Shown piece after piece: positions 24,843-32,763 of a stretch of DNA of 64,000 bases. The stretch's first letter is position 1. Every line of letters begins with the position of its first letter. The stretch covers positions 62,001-126,000 of the forward strand of contig NZ_CAUQKJ010000005.1 in the NCBI RefSeq assembly GCF_963518785.1, in the 5' to 3' direction. The translations under genes and the position numbers were made by a program. The notes under the pieces were generated by a model. That model was not told the DNA's origin, did not search any database, and saw nothing but the letters and a program-made list of their open reading frames with translations. The stretch is from an uncultured Campylobacter sp. (GTDB taxonomy: Bacteria; Campylobacterota; Campylobacteria; Campylobacterales; Campylobacteraceae).

Positions 24843-25505
24843 ATGGCAAGAGTTTTGATCGTCGAGGACGAGGGGATGCTACTAGATATGATGTGCACCT
24901 ATATGCGCGGCGCGGGGCACGAGGTCAGCGGCAGCAAAAGCTATGACGAGGCGCTTTCATTAGCATACGAAAAGAGCTTCGATCTGTGGATCTTCGACGT
25001 CAAAATCATCGGCGGCAACGGCTTTGCGCTGCTTCGCGAGCTGCGCGAGGCCGGGTGCGGAGCACCGTGCATTTTCACGACGTCGCTAAATACTCTGCAA
25101 GACGTCGAAAGCGGCTTTGGAAGCGGTTGCGACGACTACCTCAAAAAGCCCTTCGAGCTAAAAGAGCTGGCTCTGCGCGCGGATAATCTGCTAAAGCGCA
25201 CCTTTGTCCACAACGCCGCTTTGCGCGAAAATATCGGCGGAAACTTTAGCTTCGATATGGCTCAGCACGCGCTTTATCGCGACGGAAGAGCCGTGTCGAT
25301 GCCGCAAAAACAGGCGAGGCTTCTTGCTCTGCTTTTGAAAAACCGCGATAAATTCCTTAGTAAGGATGAAATTTTCGCCGCGCTGTGGGACTACGACGAG
25401 AGTCCGAGCGAGCTTAGCCTGCGCGTTTATATCGCGGAGCTGCGAAAAATTTTGGGCAAGGATCGCATCATAAACGCTTCCAAGCTCGGCTACAAATATC
25501 TCTAG
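24843..25505 (+). CDS. OmpR-family response regulator
   Basis: 220-residue transcription factor. The receiver domain (1-118) has the acidic pocket E8-D9, phosphoacceptor D52 in WIFDVKI, T79 of the TTS switch, and the lysine of KKPFE (K101/K102). The C-terminal winged helix (about 128-220) ends with the transactivation wing NASKLGYKYL. It is followed after 9 bp by its histidine kinase. The regulon is unknown; the secreted DUF1104 protein with a metal-ligand tail lies just upstream, a candidate target only by position. Confidence 0.9.
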   Translation: MARVLIVEDEGMLLDMMCTYMRGAGHEVSGSKSYDEALSLAYEKSFDLWIFDVKIIGGNGFALLRELREAGCGAPCIFTTSLNTLQDVESGFGSGCDDYLKKPFELKELALRADNLLKRTFVHNAALRENIGGNFSFDMAQHALYRDGRAVSMPQKQARLLALLLKNRDKFLSKDEIFAALWDYDESPSELSLRVYIAELRKILGKDRIINASKLGYKYL

Positions 25506-25514
25506 GAGCGCGCC

Positions 25515-26621
25515 GTGTCCAAAATGCGTCAAATTCTACCTATTTTTTTGCTCTACACTCTTACTAGCGTCTTGTTTTTAGCGCTGGTAAGCAGCGTATT
25601 TTACGAGCGGGAGAAGTTTTTTATCGCGGATCGCGATGCCTTTGCGATCAGGGATTTCAAGCACGGCTTAGAGGCTAAACTCGCGCGCGGCGGGCGCCTA
25701 AACGAGAGCGATTTCGACGCTATGCAGGCATACGCTGCGGATCTGAATAGCAGCGATGAGATCGCACGGGATTTCGAGCCGAAGGATGACGCGCCGCGCG
25801 TGTATATGGAGGGGACCAGCAGGATCGAGCAGTTTAATCTCACCGCCAAGGACGGCACGGAGTATTACGTGGCGATCAAAACGGATGCGCTTGAGGGCAA
25901 GCTAGCGGCGCTGAAGCTTAAAATTTTAGCTGCGAGCGCGCTTGTTTTGGCGCTTATTTTGCTGATCGCGTATTTTATCATCCGCCTTTCGCTACGCCCG
26001 CTTTACGAAAAGATCGAGTTTCTTGACGGCTTCATCCGAGACACGACGCACGAGATAAAAACTCCGCTTAGCGTGATTTTGATGAGTATCGAGCTTTTCG
26101 ATACCGAACCGAAAAAATATCTGGGTAATATCAAGACGGGCGCAAATACGATAAACGCGCTATTTGAGGATCTAACCGCGCTAAGCTTAAACAAAAGCGG
26201 CAGCGGACGGGAGGTAAATTTAGGCGAGCTGCTGCAAAGCCGCATAGAGTATTTCGGCGTCTCTGCGGAGCAAAAGCGCATAAGCTTAAGCGCCGATCTG
26301 CGCCCGGTAGCCTTTTGTGCGGATGAGTTTAAGCTGCGAAAGATCATCGATAATCTGCTTGGCAACGCGATAAAATATTGTGATGAGCTCGGCTGCGTCG
26401 AGGTAAGCCTGCGCGAGCGCTCTCTTCGCATAAAAAACAGCGGCGCGGGCATAGCGCAGCAAAATTTGCCGCATATTTTCGAGCTTTACACCCGCTTTGA
26501 CGAGCGCAACGGCGGCTTTGGCATCGGGCTTTTTATCGTGAAAAAATATTGCGATGAGCTCGGGCTTAAAATTTCGTGCGATAGCAACGAGGACTGGACG
26601 GAATTTGAGGTGAAATTTTAA
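25515..26621 (+). CDS. Sensor histidine kinase
   Basis: 368-residue membrane kinase starting at GTG 25515. Transmembrane helix 1 spans about 8-30, a periplasmic sensor of about 105 residues follows (charged, with YYVAIKTD near its end), helix 2 is about 137-157, then the H-box DTTHEIKTPLS with phosphorylated H179. The ATPase domain has the N-box RKIIDNLLGNAIKYC and G-boxes NSGAGIA and NGGFGIGLF. There is no long HAMP linker. The periplasmic domain has no cysteine or histidine cluster that would reveal the ligand. It phosphorylates the adjacent response regulator. Confidence 0.9.
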   Translation: MSKMRQILPIFLLYTLTSVLFLALVSSVFYEREKFFIADRDAFAIRDFKHGLEAKLARGGRLNESDFDAMQAYAADLNSSDEIARDFEPKDDAPRVYMEGTSRIEQFNLTAKDGTEYYVAIKTDALEGKLAALKLKILAASALVLALILLIAYFIIRLSLRPLYEKIEFLDGFIRDTTHEIKTPLSVILMSIELFDTEPKKYLGNIKTGANTINALFEDLTALSLNKSGSGREVNLGELLQSRIEYFGVSAEQKRISLSADLRPVAFCADEFKLRKIIDNLLGNAIKYCDELGCVEVSLRERSLRIKNSGAGIAQQNLPHIFELYTRFDERNGGFGIGLFIVKKYCDELGLKISCDSNEDWTEFEVKF

Positions 26622-27305
26622 CTTTACTCAAATGGAATTCTGCGCGAACGAAATTTTAGCAGGCGGGCTTGCTGGGCTTAACCGCGCGGGTTTAAATTTA
26701 GCTGGCGATTCCGTTCGTAAAAATTTACGCTAGGTTATAATTTGACGGCGGAATTTACGCATGCAATCCGGTCGCGCTCGCAAAATTTCGTCCGCCGGTT
26801 TACAGAATACAAAGCGAAAATTCTACAAAATTTCGTGAAATTCTGTATGGACGCGGGCAAGATTGCGGCGGCTAGGGATAGAATTTAACGGCGGTGCAGA
26901 TAAAACCGCGCGCGACAATCGGCAAAATTTCGCGAAAATTTCGCGGCACGCCGATCGAGCCTGCTTGCTCTGCTATCTCATACGCGCCGTATTCATAGCT
27001 CGCACAAAAGGCGCGCATTTTGGGTTTTGATACTCGACGGAAGCTATCCCGCCTCCCATTCTTGCCGCTCGGTGCGTCGGCGTGGACTACGCGCGAGTAA
27101 ATTTAAAATTTAGCTCCGCCCTGTCACGCCGAAGCGGAGTATAGCTTTGTTAAATTTGACTCCGCCCAAGTCAAAATAGGCGGGGCAAATTTGATCGTTT
27201 CTCGCCGAGCCCTTTGTCTATCCCGGTATTATGCGGGTACTTTTGCAAGATATTGCGGCAGGCTACGCTTAAATCAATGCTGCGGCTGTCCGTGTTTAGC
27301 CAGGA
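26622..27305. other. Long spacer without a supported gene
   Basis: 684 bp between the kinase gene and the convergent phosphoesterase gene. Its first half is RAATTY-rich. A 48-codon open frame on the minus strand near 26870-27020 (starting MRAFCASYEYGAYEIAEQ) has codon use like real genes but no clear ribosome site and no family I know; it could be a gene remnant. The right part holds the inverted words GGCGGGGC/GCTCCGCCC around 27110-27190. Confidence 0.35.
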
Positions 27306-27905
27306 TCACGAATATCTTGTCGTGATTTGCCTTTGCCCTAAAATTTGCACGATCTCATCTAGGCTTAAAATTTTGCCGTGCGAGTCAAAGCCTACGTTTA
27401 GTATACGCCCCTCTAGGCTGGAAGCGCGGTCGTGCAAGTGCCCGTGAAGCATAAAAGAGCCTCGCGAGGCGTGGTTGTGCTCCTCTACGGGATAGTGAAA
27501 CATACAGATGCTGATACCCGTTTTGCCATCCTTCATCGCGCCCGCGCCGCCGTCAAAATTTAGCTCCTTGTAGTGCAGGATATCGCTAAAGATAGGATTT
27601 CCGTCGTCTTTTAGCTCGCGTAGCAGCGCTTCTTTGTTTTGGCTGATGAGCGTATCGTGGTTGCCTAAAATCAGCACATGCGAGCCGTTTAGCCTACGCG
27701 CGACGCTTTTTAGATCCTTTAATTTATTACAAAATGCAAAATCGCCCAGATCATAAACCGTATCCTCGGGCCCCACTACGGCATTCCAGAGCTCTATTAG
27801 CCTTTCATTCATCTCGCCTACGTCGTTAAAAGCCCTAAATTTAGGGCAGTATTTCATAATATTGCCGTGATAAAAATGCAAATCGGAGGTAAAAAATATC
27901 ATCAT
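27306..27905 (-). CDS. Calcineurin-like metallophosphoesterase next to RNA ligase
   Basis: About 199 residues. I choose the ATG pair at 27905/27902 (MMIFFTSDLHFYHGN) behind AAAGGA; the frame is open 30 bp further up without a ribosome site. Metal ligands: SDLHFYHGN near 7-15, DLGDFAFCN, LILGNHDT, MFHYPVEEHNH and HGHLHDR, the pattern of the small phage/bacterial phosphoesterase family (COG4186 type). It lies 81 bp downstream of the kinase-RNA ligase gene on the same strand. A phosphoesterase that heals RNA or cyclic-phosphate ends would complete a repair set; that role is inferred from position. Confidence 0.85.
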   Translation of the reverse strand: MMIFFTSDLHFYHGNIMKYCPKFRAFNDVGEMNERLIELWNAVVGPEDTVYDLGDFAFCNKLKDLKSVARRLNGSHVLILGNHDTLISQNKEALLRELKDDGNPIFSDILHYKELNFDGGAGAMKDGKTGISICMFHYPVEEHNHASRGSFMLHGHLHDRASSLEGRILNVGFDSHGKILSLDEIVQILGQRQITTRYS

Positions 27906-27986
27906 TTTTCCTTTAAGCTTTAATCGCTGCATCAAATTTGAGCTTTACGTAAATTTGCGCGGCGTCAAATATTCGCGCGGTAATCG

Positions 27987-29480
27987 TTAAATTCTTTCTA
28001 AAAATTCTTTTATAAAGCCTAGCTTGCCCTGCTCGTCAAGGGATCTGAATTCTCGCTCATTTGCTTTGATGTGATCGACCAATGGGTGAAATTCCTCATC
28101 GAGCTTGGTTTTATCCAGTTTGCCGGAAAGCGCTTCGTTTTTACTGCGAGCGAAAAATTTATTCACGAGATAATAAGGCGTTTTCATCTTAAAGCAAAAA
28201 TCGTTTTGGCTTGGGATATACACCATAAAGCCCTCGAATTTCGCCTCTTTGACTATATTTTTAAGCTCCGAAAAGCTCGTTTTTAGATACTGCTCGCCAT
28301 CCTTATAAAAAGGTCTTTTTAGCGCTCCGGCAGTGCTTGCGGCGATTTTATCCAGCTCAAATTCGCTTGCTTGCGCGCCGGTTTTAGCGTCGATAAGCCC
28401 GATAAAGGTCTCGCCTAGTTCCTCTTCTACGATGTGCGGATCGCTCTCGTCGGTGATCTCAAATAAAAAAGTTTTATTTGGATAGCGTTTGAAAATCTCT
28501 TCAAATTTGCAGCAGTGCTCGCGCGCCATCTGTGCAAATCTACTATCGGTCGATCCCGTCGTGGAGTAGATGACGCGGCGGTTAAAGCTCGCGCCGCTTT
28601 CGCCGACATCTACGTAAGTGCAGCAACCCAAAAAGCCGTTTACCTTTCGCACGGCGAGCACGGGCGTATGGTCCGTGATATCGATAGGATAAAGGCTTTT
28701 GCGCGAGGTAAATTCCGAGTAGTTATAGACCTTTTTAAACGGACGCACGATGATATTTAGATCATCGTCCATTATGAGCCCGCGCATCTCAAGCAACGCC
28801 TTATCCCAATCAGCCTTGAAAAAGACGCGTTTTGAGTATTTGTAGGTGCGAAGCTCGGGATAAAGCTCGCTTTGACGCGCACTCCAGAGCCTTTTATCCT
28901 GCGTGGCGGCGATATATTTTTTCGTTACGTAGGTATTTTGCGCCGCATCAAAGGGCAGATCGCGCCTATTTAGAGCTGCCGCGTCTTTGATCTTTTGCGC
29001 TACGCTTTCGCTCATAGGATTAACGGGCGGGATCAAAATTTCGCCCTCTATTTTGTTGTTTGCGACCTTGATAAACATCGCTATTACCGTATTTTCATCG
29101 ACGCCGTGCTCGGAGGCGAAGAAATTTTGCATTCTAAAGCACTCGAAAATAAATCCATTTTGGGCGGCTTGCTCTTTTAGGCTTAGCAGCTCTTTGGTGC
29201 GCGCACTCACGTTGCTAAGCACGATAAGAACATCTTTGGTCTTGTTTTCCAGGGCAAATTTATACGCCTGCTTTATCTCGCGGGCGACCTTGCGCTTCGC
29301 GTCTTCCAAAAGCTTCGGCGACCAAGTATAAACCCCCGCCTCATCGGTTAGAAACATATCGTTTTCCAGATGATAAATTTGCGCCTGCGGATATTCGTTT
29401 TTAAATTCTTTAATTTTCTCTTTTGCGAAAGTCGTTTTACCCGAGCCCGCGTGTCCGCGAACGACTATAAATTTTCTCAT
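27987..29480 (-). CDS. Polynucleotide kinase-RNA ligase fusion (Rnl1-like)
   Basis: 497 residues with two catalytic modules. Residues 1-140 form a P-loop kinase: Walker A GHAGSGKT at 9-16, with ENDMF and YTW further on. Residues about 185-440 match T4 Rnl1-type RNA ligase: RGLIMDDDLNIIVRPFKKVYNYSE at 233-256, nucleotidyl-lysine motif I KVNG with K279 at 279-282, motif IIIa FLFEITDE at 338-345, motif IV EGFMVY at 416-421, and motif V KMK with K431/K433. The helical C-terminus (440-497) may recognise tRNA. Both parts look intact. It would phosphorylate 5'-OH ends and seal 3'-OH/5'-P breaks, as in phage tRNA repair. Confidence 0.88.
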   Translation of the reverse strand: MRKFIVVRGHAGSGKTTFAKEKIKEFKNEYPQAQIYHLENDMFLTDEAGVYTWSPKLLEDAKRKVAREIKQAYKFALENKTKDVLIVLSNVSARTKELLSLKEQAAQNGFIFECFRMQNFFASEHGVDENTVIAMFIKVANNKIEGEILIPPVNPMSESVAQKIKDAAALNRRDLPFDAAQNTYVTKKYIAATQDKRLWSARQSELYPELRTYKYSKRVFFKADWDKALLEMRGLIMDDDLNIIVRPFKKVYNYSEFTSRKSLYPIDITDHTPVLAVRKVNGFLGCCTYVDVGESGASFNRRVIYSTTGSTDSRFAQMAREHCCKFEEIFKRYPNKTFLFEITDESDPHIVEEELGETFIGLIDAKTGAQASEFELDKIAASTAGALKRPFYKDGEQYLKTSFSELKNIVKEAKFEGFMVYIPSQNDFCFKMKTPYYLVNKFFARSKNEALSGKLDKTKLDEEFHPLVDHIKANEREFRSLDEQGKLGFIKEFLERI

Positions 29481-30003
29481 TTTACCGCCTTGATTTTATG
29501 TGGCGATATTCTACCTGAAATTTGAGCGCTTTGGTATCAAGAAATATGGATTTTGGTAAAATTCAATTTACAGAGCCGAATTTCGCCACTTAGCTCGCGC
29601 GGTTTTGATGTGCGAATGAGACGGCACGACTCCAGTATCTACGCTGGTTCGTCGCCGATGCGCTTTTTGGCACGAAATTGAGCGAGGATAAAATTTGCGG
29701 CGAAGCCACCCGGCGGCTTAAATTTGAACCTCAAAGCTCAAATTTACAGGAAGGATCAAATTTGATCTCTTTATGGGCTTATCGAAGCATAAAAATTTAT
29801 TGTTTTGACTGATTTGAATACGATAAAAAGATGGCAATATATGTTAGGTTTAAAATTTTAAATAAATAGAAAATTTGCGCTTTGCCGAGGCGCTGAAATT
29901 AAAATTTAACCAAATTTGCCTCGTCGAAGCGCTTGATCGATGAAAACGCCAAATTTTATAGACGTGCGATAAAAAGCGTATTTATCCTCGCTATTTGATT
30001 TAA
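29481..30003. other. Spacer upstream of the ligase gene
   Basis: 523 bp between the ligase gene (its promoter must lie in the left part; AAAATCAAGGCGG is the ribosome region) and the asparaginase terminator. The centre (29780-29870) is AT-rich (TTATTGTTTTGACTGATTTGAATACG). There are several CAAATTT/AAATTT words. No gene, repeat array or RNA is recognisable. Confidence 0.35.
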
Positions 30004-30030
30004 ATTTAGCCCCGCGTAAAGGGGCTAAAT
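30004..30030 (-). terminator. Terminator of the asparaginase gene
   Basis: Perfect 10 bp inverted repeat ATTTAGCCCC (30004-30013) and GGGGCTAAAT (30021-30030) with a 7-base loop, 5 bp past the stop codon. On the minus strand it is followed by TTAAATC, a weak U-tract. Confidence 0.65.
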
Positions 30031-30034
30031 ACGC

Positions 30035-31075
30035 TTATTTGTCTCCTAGCGGCCAGTAGACTATCGGTTTGTCTCCAAGCCTTGCTTCGCCGTGATACAT
30101 TCCGAGCTTGTCTTTCGTCCACGCAAAACCGGTGTGTCCGTGCTTGTCGATCGAGATGATGCCGCCGCTGCCGCCGAGCGCTTTGACCTCTTGTACCGCT
30201 TCTTCGGCGGCCTTTTGCACGTCGGAGGTTTTGTATTTATACAGAGCTGAGACCTCGTGCGCGGCGTTTACACGCATGTAAATATCGCCCGTGCCGGTGC
30301 AAGAAACCGCCACAGAGTCGTTGTCGGCGTAGGTTCCCGAGCCGATTATCGGGCTATCGCCGATGCGGCCGGTCATTTTATTTGTCATGCCGCCCGTGCT
30401 GGTCGCTGCGGCTAGGTTGCCGTTTTTATCCAGCGCGATCGCGCCCACGGTGCCAAGATACGGACGCTCGTGTAAATTTAGCGACGTCTTTTTCGCCTTT
30501 TCGCTATCAAGTAGCAGCTTTTGCTTCTCTTTGGCTTTTTGCAGCGCGTCGTATCTAAACTGCGTGAAAAAATACTTCTGATCGACCATCTCTAGGCCGT
30601 TTTCTTTGGCGAGCTTGTCGGCTCCCTCGCCGGCGACTAGCGTATGCCACGTCTTATCCATCACGAGTCTGGCGCCTAGGATAGGATTTTTAATATGCCG
30701 CGCCATCGCGACCGCGCCCGCTTTTTTGGTCGAGCCGTCCATGATCGAGGCGTCTAGTTCGTTAAATCCGTCGGCTGTAAATACCGCGCCCTTGCCCGCG
30801 TTGAAATTCGGATCGTCCTCAAGCACCATAATGGCCGCCGTTACGGCATCCATCGCGTTGCCGCCCTTCTCAAGCACGGCTTGACCGGCCAAAAGCGCTT
30901 TTTTCATCGGCTCCTCGCGGATTTTAAATTCCTCCTTGGTTAGATCGAGCCCGCTGGTGCCGCCGTGAATGACGATGACGGGGGAAAATTTCTCCTGCGC
31001 ATTCGCAACCGTTAGCCCAAGCAGGGCCAAACTCGCCGCCATAAAAACGGCTTTTGAGAGTGAAAAGTGCTTCAT
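30035..31075 (-). CDS. Secreted isoaspartyl peptidase/L-asparaginase (Ntn-hydrolase)
   Basis: 346-residue plant-type asparaginase with signal peptide MKHFSLSKAVFMAASLALLGLTVANA (cut before QEKFSP). HGGTSG opens the alpha subunit, GGNAMDAV is at 71-78, and the self-processing site is GTVGAIA with nucleophile T209, which becomes the N-terminus of the beta subunit; SGTYAD and ISCTGTGD-type motifs follow. It hydrolyses beta-aspartyl dipeptides or asparagine in the periplasm and releases aspartate, a carbon and respiratory substrate in Campylobacter. The ribosome site is AAAGGATGAGAT. It is a single-gene unit with its own terminator. Confidence 0.92.
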   Translation of the reverse strand: MKHFSLSKAVFMAASLALLGLTVANAQEKFSPVIVIHGGTSGLDLTKEEFKIREEPMKKALLAGQAVLEKGGNAMDAVTAAIMVLEDDPNFNAGKGAVFTADGFNELDASIMDGSTKKAGAVAMARHIKNPILGARLVMDKTWHTLVAGEGADKLAKENGLEMVDQKYFFTQFRYDALQKAKEKQKLLLDSEKAKKTSLNLHERPYLGTVGAIALDKNGNLAAATSTGGMTNKMTGRIGDSPIIGSGTYADNDSVAVSCTGTGDIYMRVNAAHEVSALYKYKTSDVQKAAEEAVQEVKALGGSGGIISIDKHGHTGFAWTKDKLGMYHGEARLGDKPIVYWPLGDK

Positions 31076-31491
31076 ATCTCATCCTTTCGAAAAAATTGCA
31101 GAATTTCTAAGGAATGATATAACTTTGCGCTTTTCGTTTCGCTTAATCAAATGCGAATTCAGCCGGATCTAAATCTAATGCTTTGAGCTTAGGATTAAGC
31201 TTTCGCTGTCAAATTTAACGCGACTCAATTTGTGGCACAATCTGATAGGTCGATTTAAATTTTATAAATTTGAGTTTGAGCGTTGGCAAAATTTAATTAC
31301 CGCAGCTCCATAAATTCCAACTGCGCGTCATAAAATTTTAGCGCGCGGCCGTATTTTAAAGGGTGCTATGCGAGCGAGCAAGCTCAAGCACGCACCCGCC
31401 GGCAAAGCAGGCCTCAAATCAAAAGCCTCAAGCTCGCCGTGCGCGATCATTGAGTGTTGCATCGGAACCGACGCCAGTATGTTTTGACGGC
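31076..31491. other. Spacer upstream of the asparaginase gene
   Basis: 416 bp. The right side of the asparaginase start holds TTATAT about 37 bp from the ATG, a possible -10. The middle is RAATTY-containing (TTTAAATTTTATAAATTTGAG), and the part next to the DUF417 gene (31370-31490) has no supported gene; a 63-codon minus-strand frame there is not convincing. Confidence 0.35.
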
Positions 31492-31929
31492 TCAATCGCA
31501 GCTTTTTTCTCCGCAGCAAAGGCGCGCCAGGTCGTATTTTAGCAGCACCAAGCCAAGGCCTAGCAAGAAAAGGTCTTTAAAGATAAAGCCGTCGATCTTG
31601 CCCAACTGCGGCAGTAGGCTGAGCGTGCTCAGCGCCATGACGATCACGATGAGATCGCCCACGATGCCCGCCTTCGGCTTGAAAAAGCCCGCGATGAGCG
31701 AGAGATAGCCCACGGTCTCCACCACGCCCAAAAAATAGCTCGCGCCGGCGTCCCCGAGCGCTGAGGGCAAAAACGAAAGCCACGTCTGCGAAAAGAGCGG
31801 CTTTAAAGCCTCTACCTCAAACTCAAACCACTTGTAGTTGCCCATCACGACAAGCACGATGATAACGGAAAGTCTAGCGAATATAATATCCGCGTCGCCT
31901 GCGACAAATTTTTTTACGATCTCCCTCAT
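31492..31929 (-). CDS. DUF417 (YkgB-like) membrane protein
   Basis: 145 residues with four predicted transmembrane helices (about 15-33, 62-82, 86-106, 112-132). The LVVMGNYKWFEFEVEALKPLFSQTWLSFLP stretch and a C-terminal Cys pair (RLCCGEKSC) fit the DUF417/YkgB family, some members of which are linked to resistance to reactive chlorine species. The function here is not known. The ATG is preceded by a GGAGCC ribosome site. It is a single gene with no partner on its strand. Confidence 0.78.
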   Translation of the reverse strand: MREIVKKFVAGDADIIFARLSVIIVLVVMGNYKWFEFEVEALKPLFSQTWLSFLPSALGDAGASYFLGVVETVGYLSLIAGFFKPKAGIVGDLIVIVMALSTLSLLPQLGKIDGFIFKDLFLLGLGLVLLKYDLARLCCGEKSCD

Positions 31930-32214
31930 ACGGCTCCTTTGTAAATTGTGTAGCGGTATGATAGCGAGCTTGCGTGTAGGCTACGTGAAGGGGCGAAATT
32001 TCAAATTCCAAATTCCGCGGCTTCACGAAATTCTGTCCCTCCACAAAATTCCGTGGCTCCGCGAAATTTAAAATTCCATGCCGCGCGCCATAAAATTTTA
32101 GCGTGCGCATCGTATGATTTAACGTGCGCGCCGTAAAATTTCAACGCGCATACAAAATTTTAAAATTCGCGCCCAAATTTAAGCTATAATCGCTTCAAAT
32201 TTTAAGGAGCCGAA

Positions 32215-32561
32215 ATGCTAAAATCATATCCTCTTGCGATGCAGGGCGTGGAGTTTCGCGGACACGGCGTGGCGGTAAGGGTGGGCATCTATATGCCGTG
32301 AGCGCGGCGAGCGGCGAGGTGATCTTTAAGCTTGATACCGGCGGCACCGAGTATTTCGCGTGGTGCGAGGATAAAATTTTACTCGCAGATCGCCGCGGCA
32401 AGCCGGTTTTGATTAGCGCGGATGACGGCTCGATCTTAAAAGAGGTGGAATTCGGCGAGTTTCAATTCGGCTTGGATCAGATCATGCTCGCTAGCGGCGG
32501 GCGCCTCTACGCCGTGGCAAACGACGGAGTCGCGATGCACGCCGTCTGCGCGGATTTATAA
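32215..32561 (+). pseudogene. Frameshifted beta-propeller-like gene
   Basis: ATG 32215 sits behind a good AAGGAG site and opens MLKSYPLAMQGVEFRGHGVAV, but stops at TGA 32299-32301. A frame shift of -1 within the GGTAAGGGTGGG stretch (about 32273-32288) joins it to a frame that continues GGHLYAVSAASGEVIFKLDTG and runs to 32561. The joined product of about 115 residues has the blade rhythm of PQQ/WD-type propellers (LYAVSAASGEVI, LISADDGSIL, LYAVANDGVA). Either one base has been lost, or the assembly is wrong here, or a shorter protein starts at ATG 32298. I know no specific family. Confidence 0.5.
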
Positions 32562-32763
32562 AATTTAACCGCAAGGCTCGGGGCACTGCCCGCTTTGGCT
32601 ATGAAATTTACCTAGTTCGGCGGGGCGCGGTCACGACCCAAAAACGTCCGATTTCAAAGTCACCGCAGCCCCGCTCGCTAAGTGAAATTTATTCGCCCGG
32701 CGCGTCGTTTCGAACTGAAATCCAAACCCTGCGCCGTCAAATTTAAAGCGGTCGCGGTAAATT

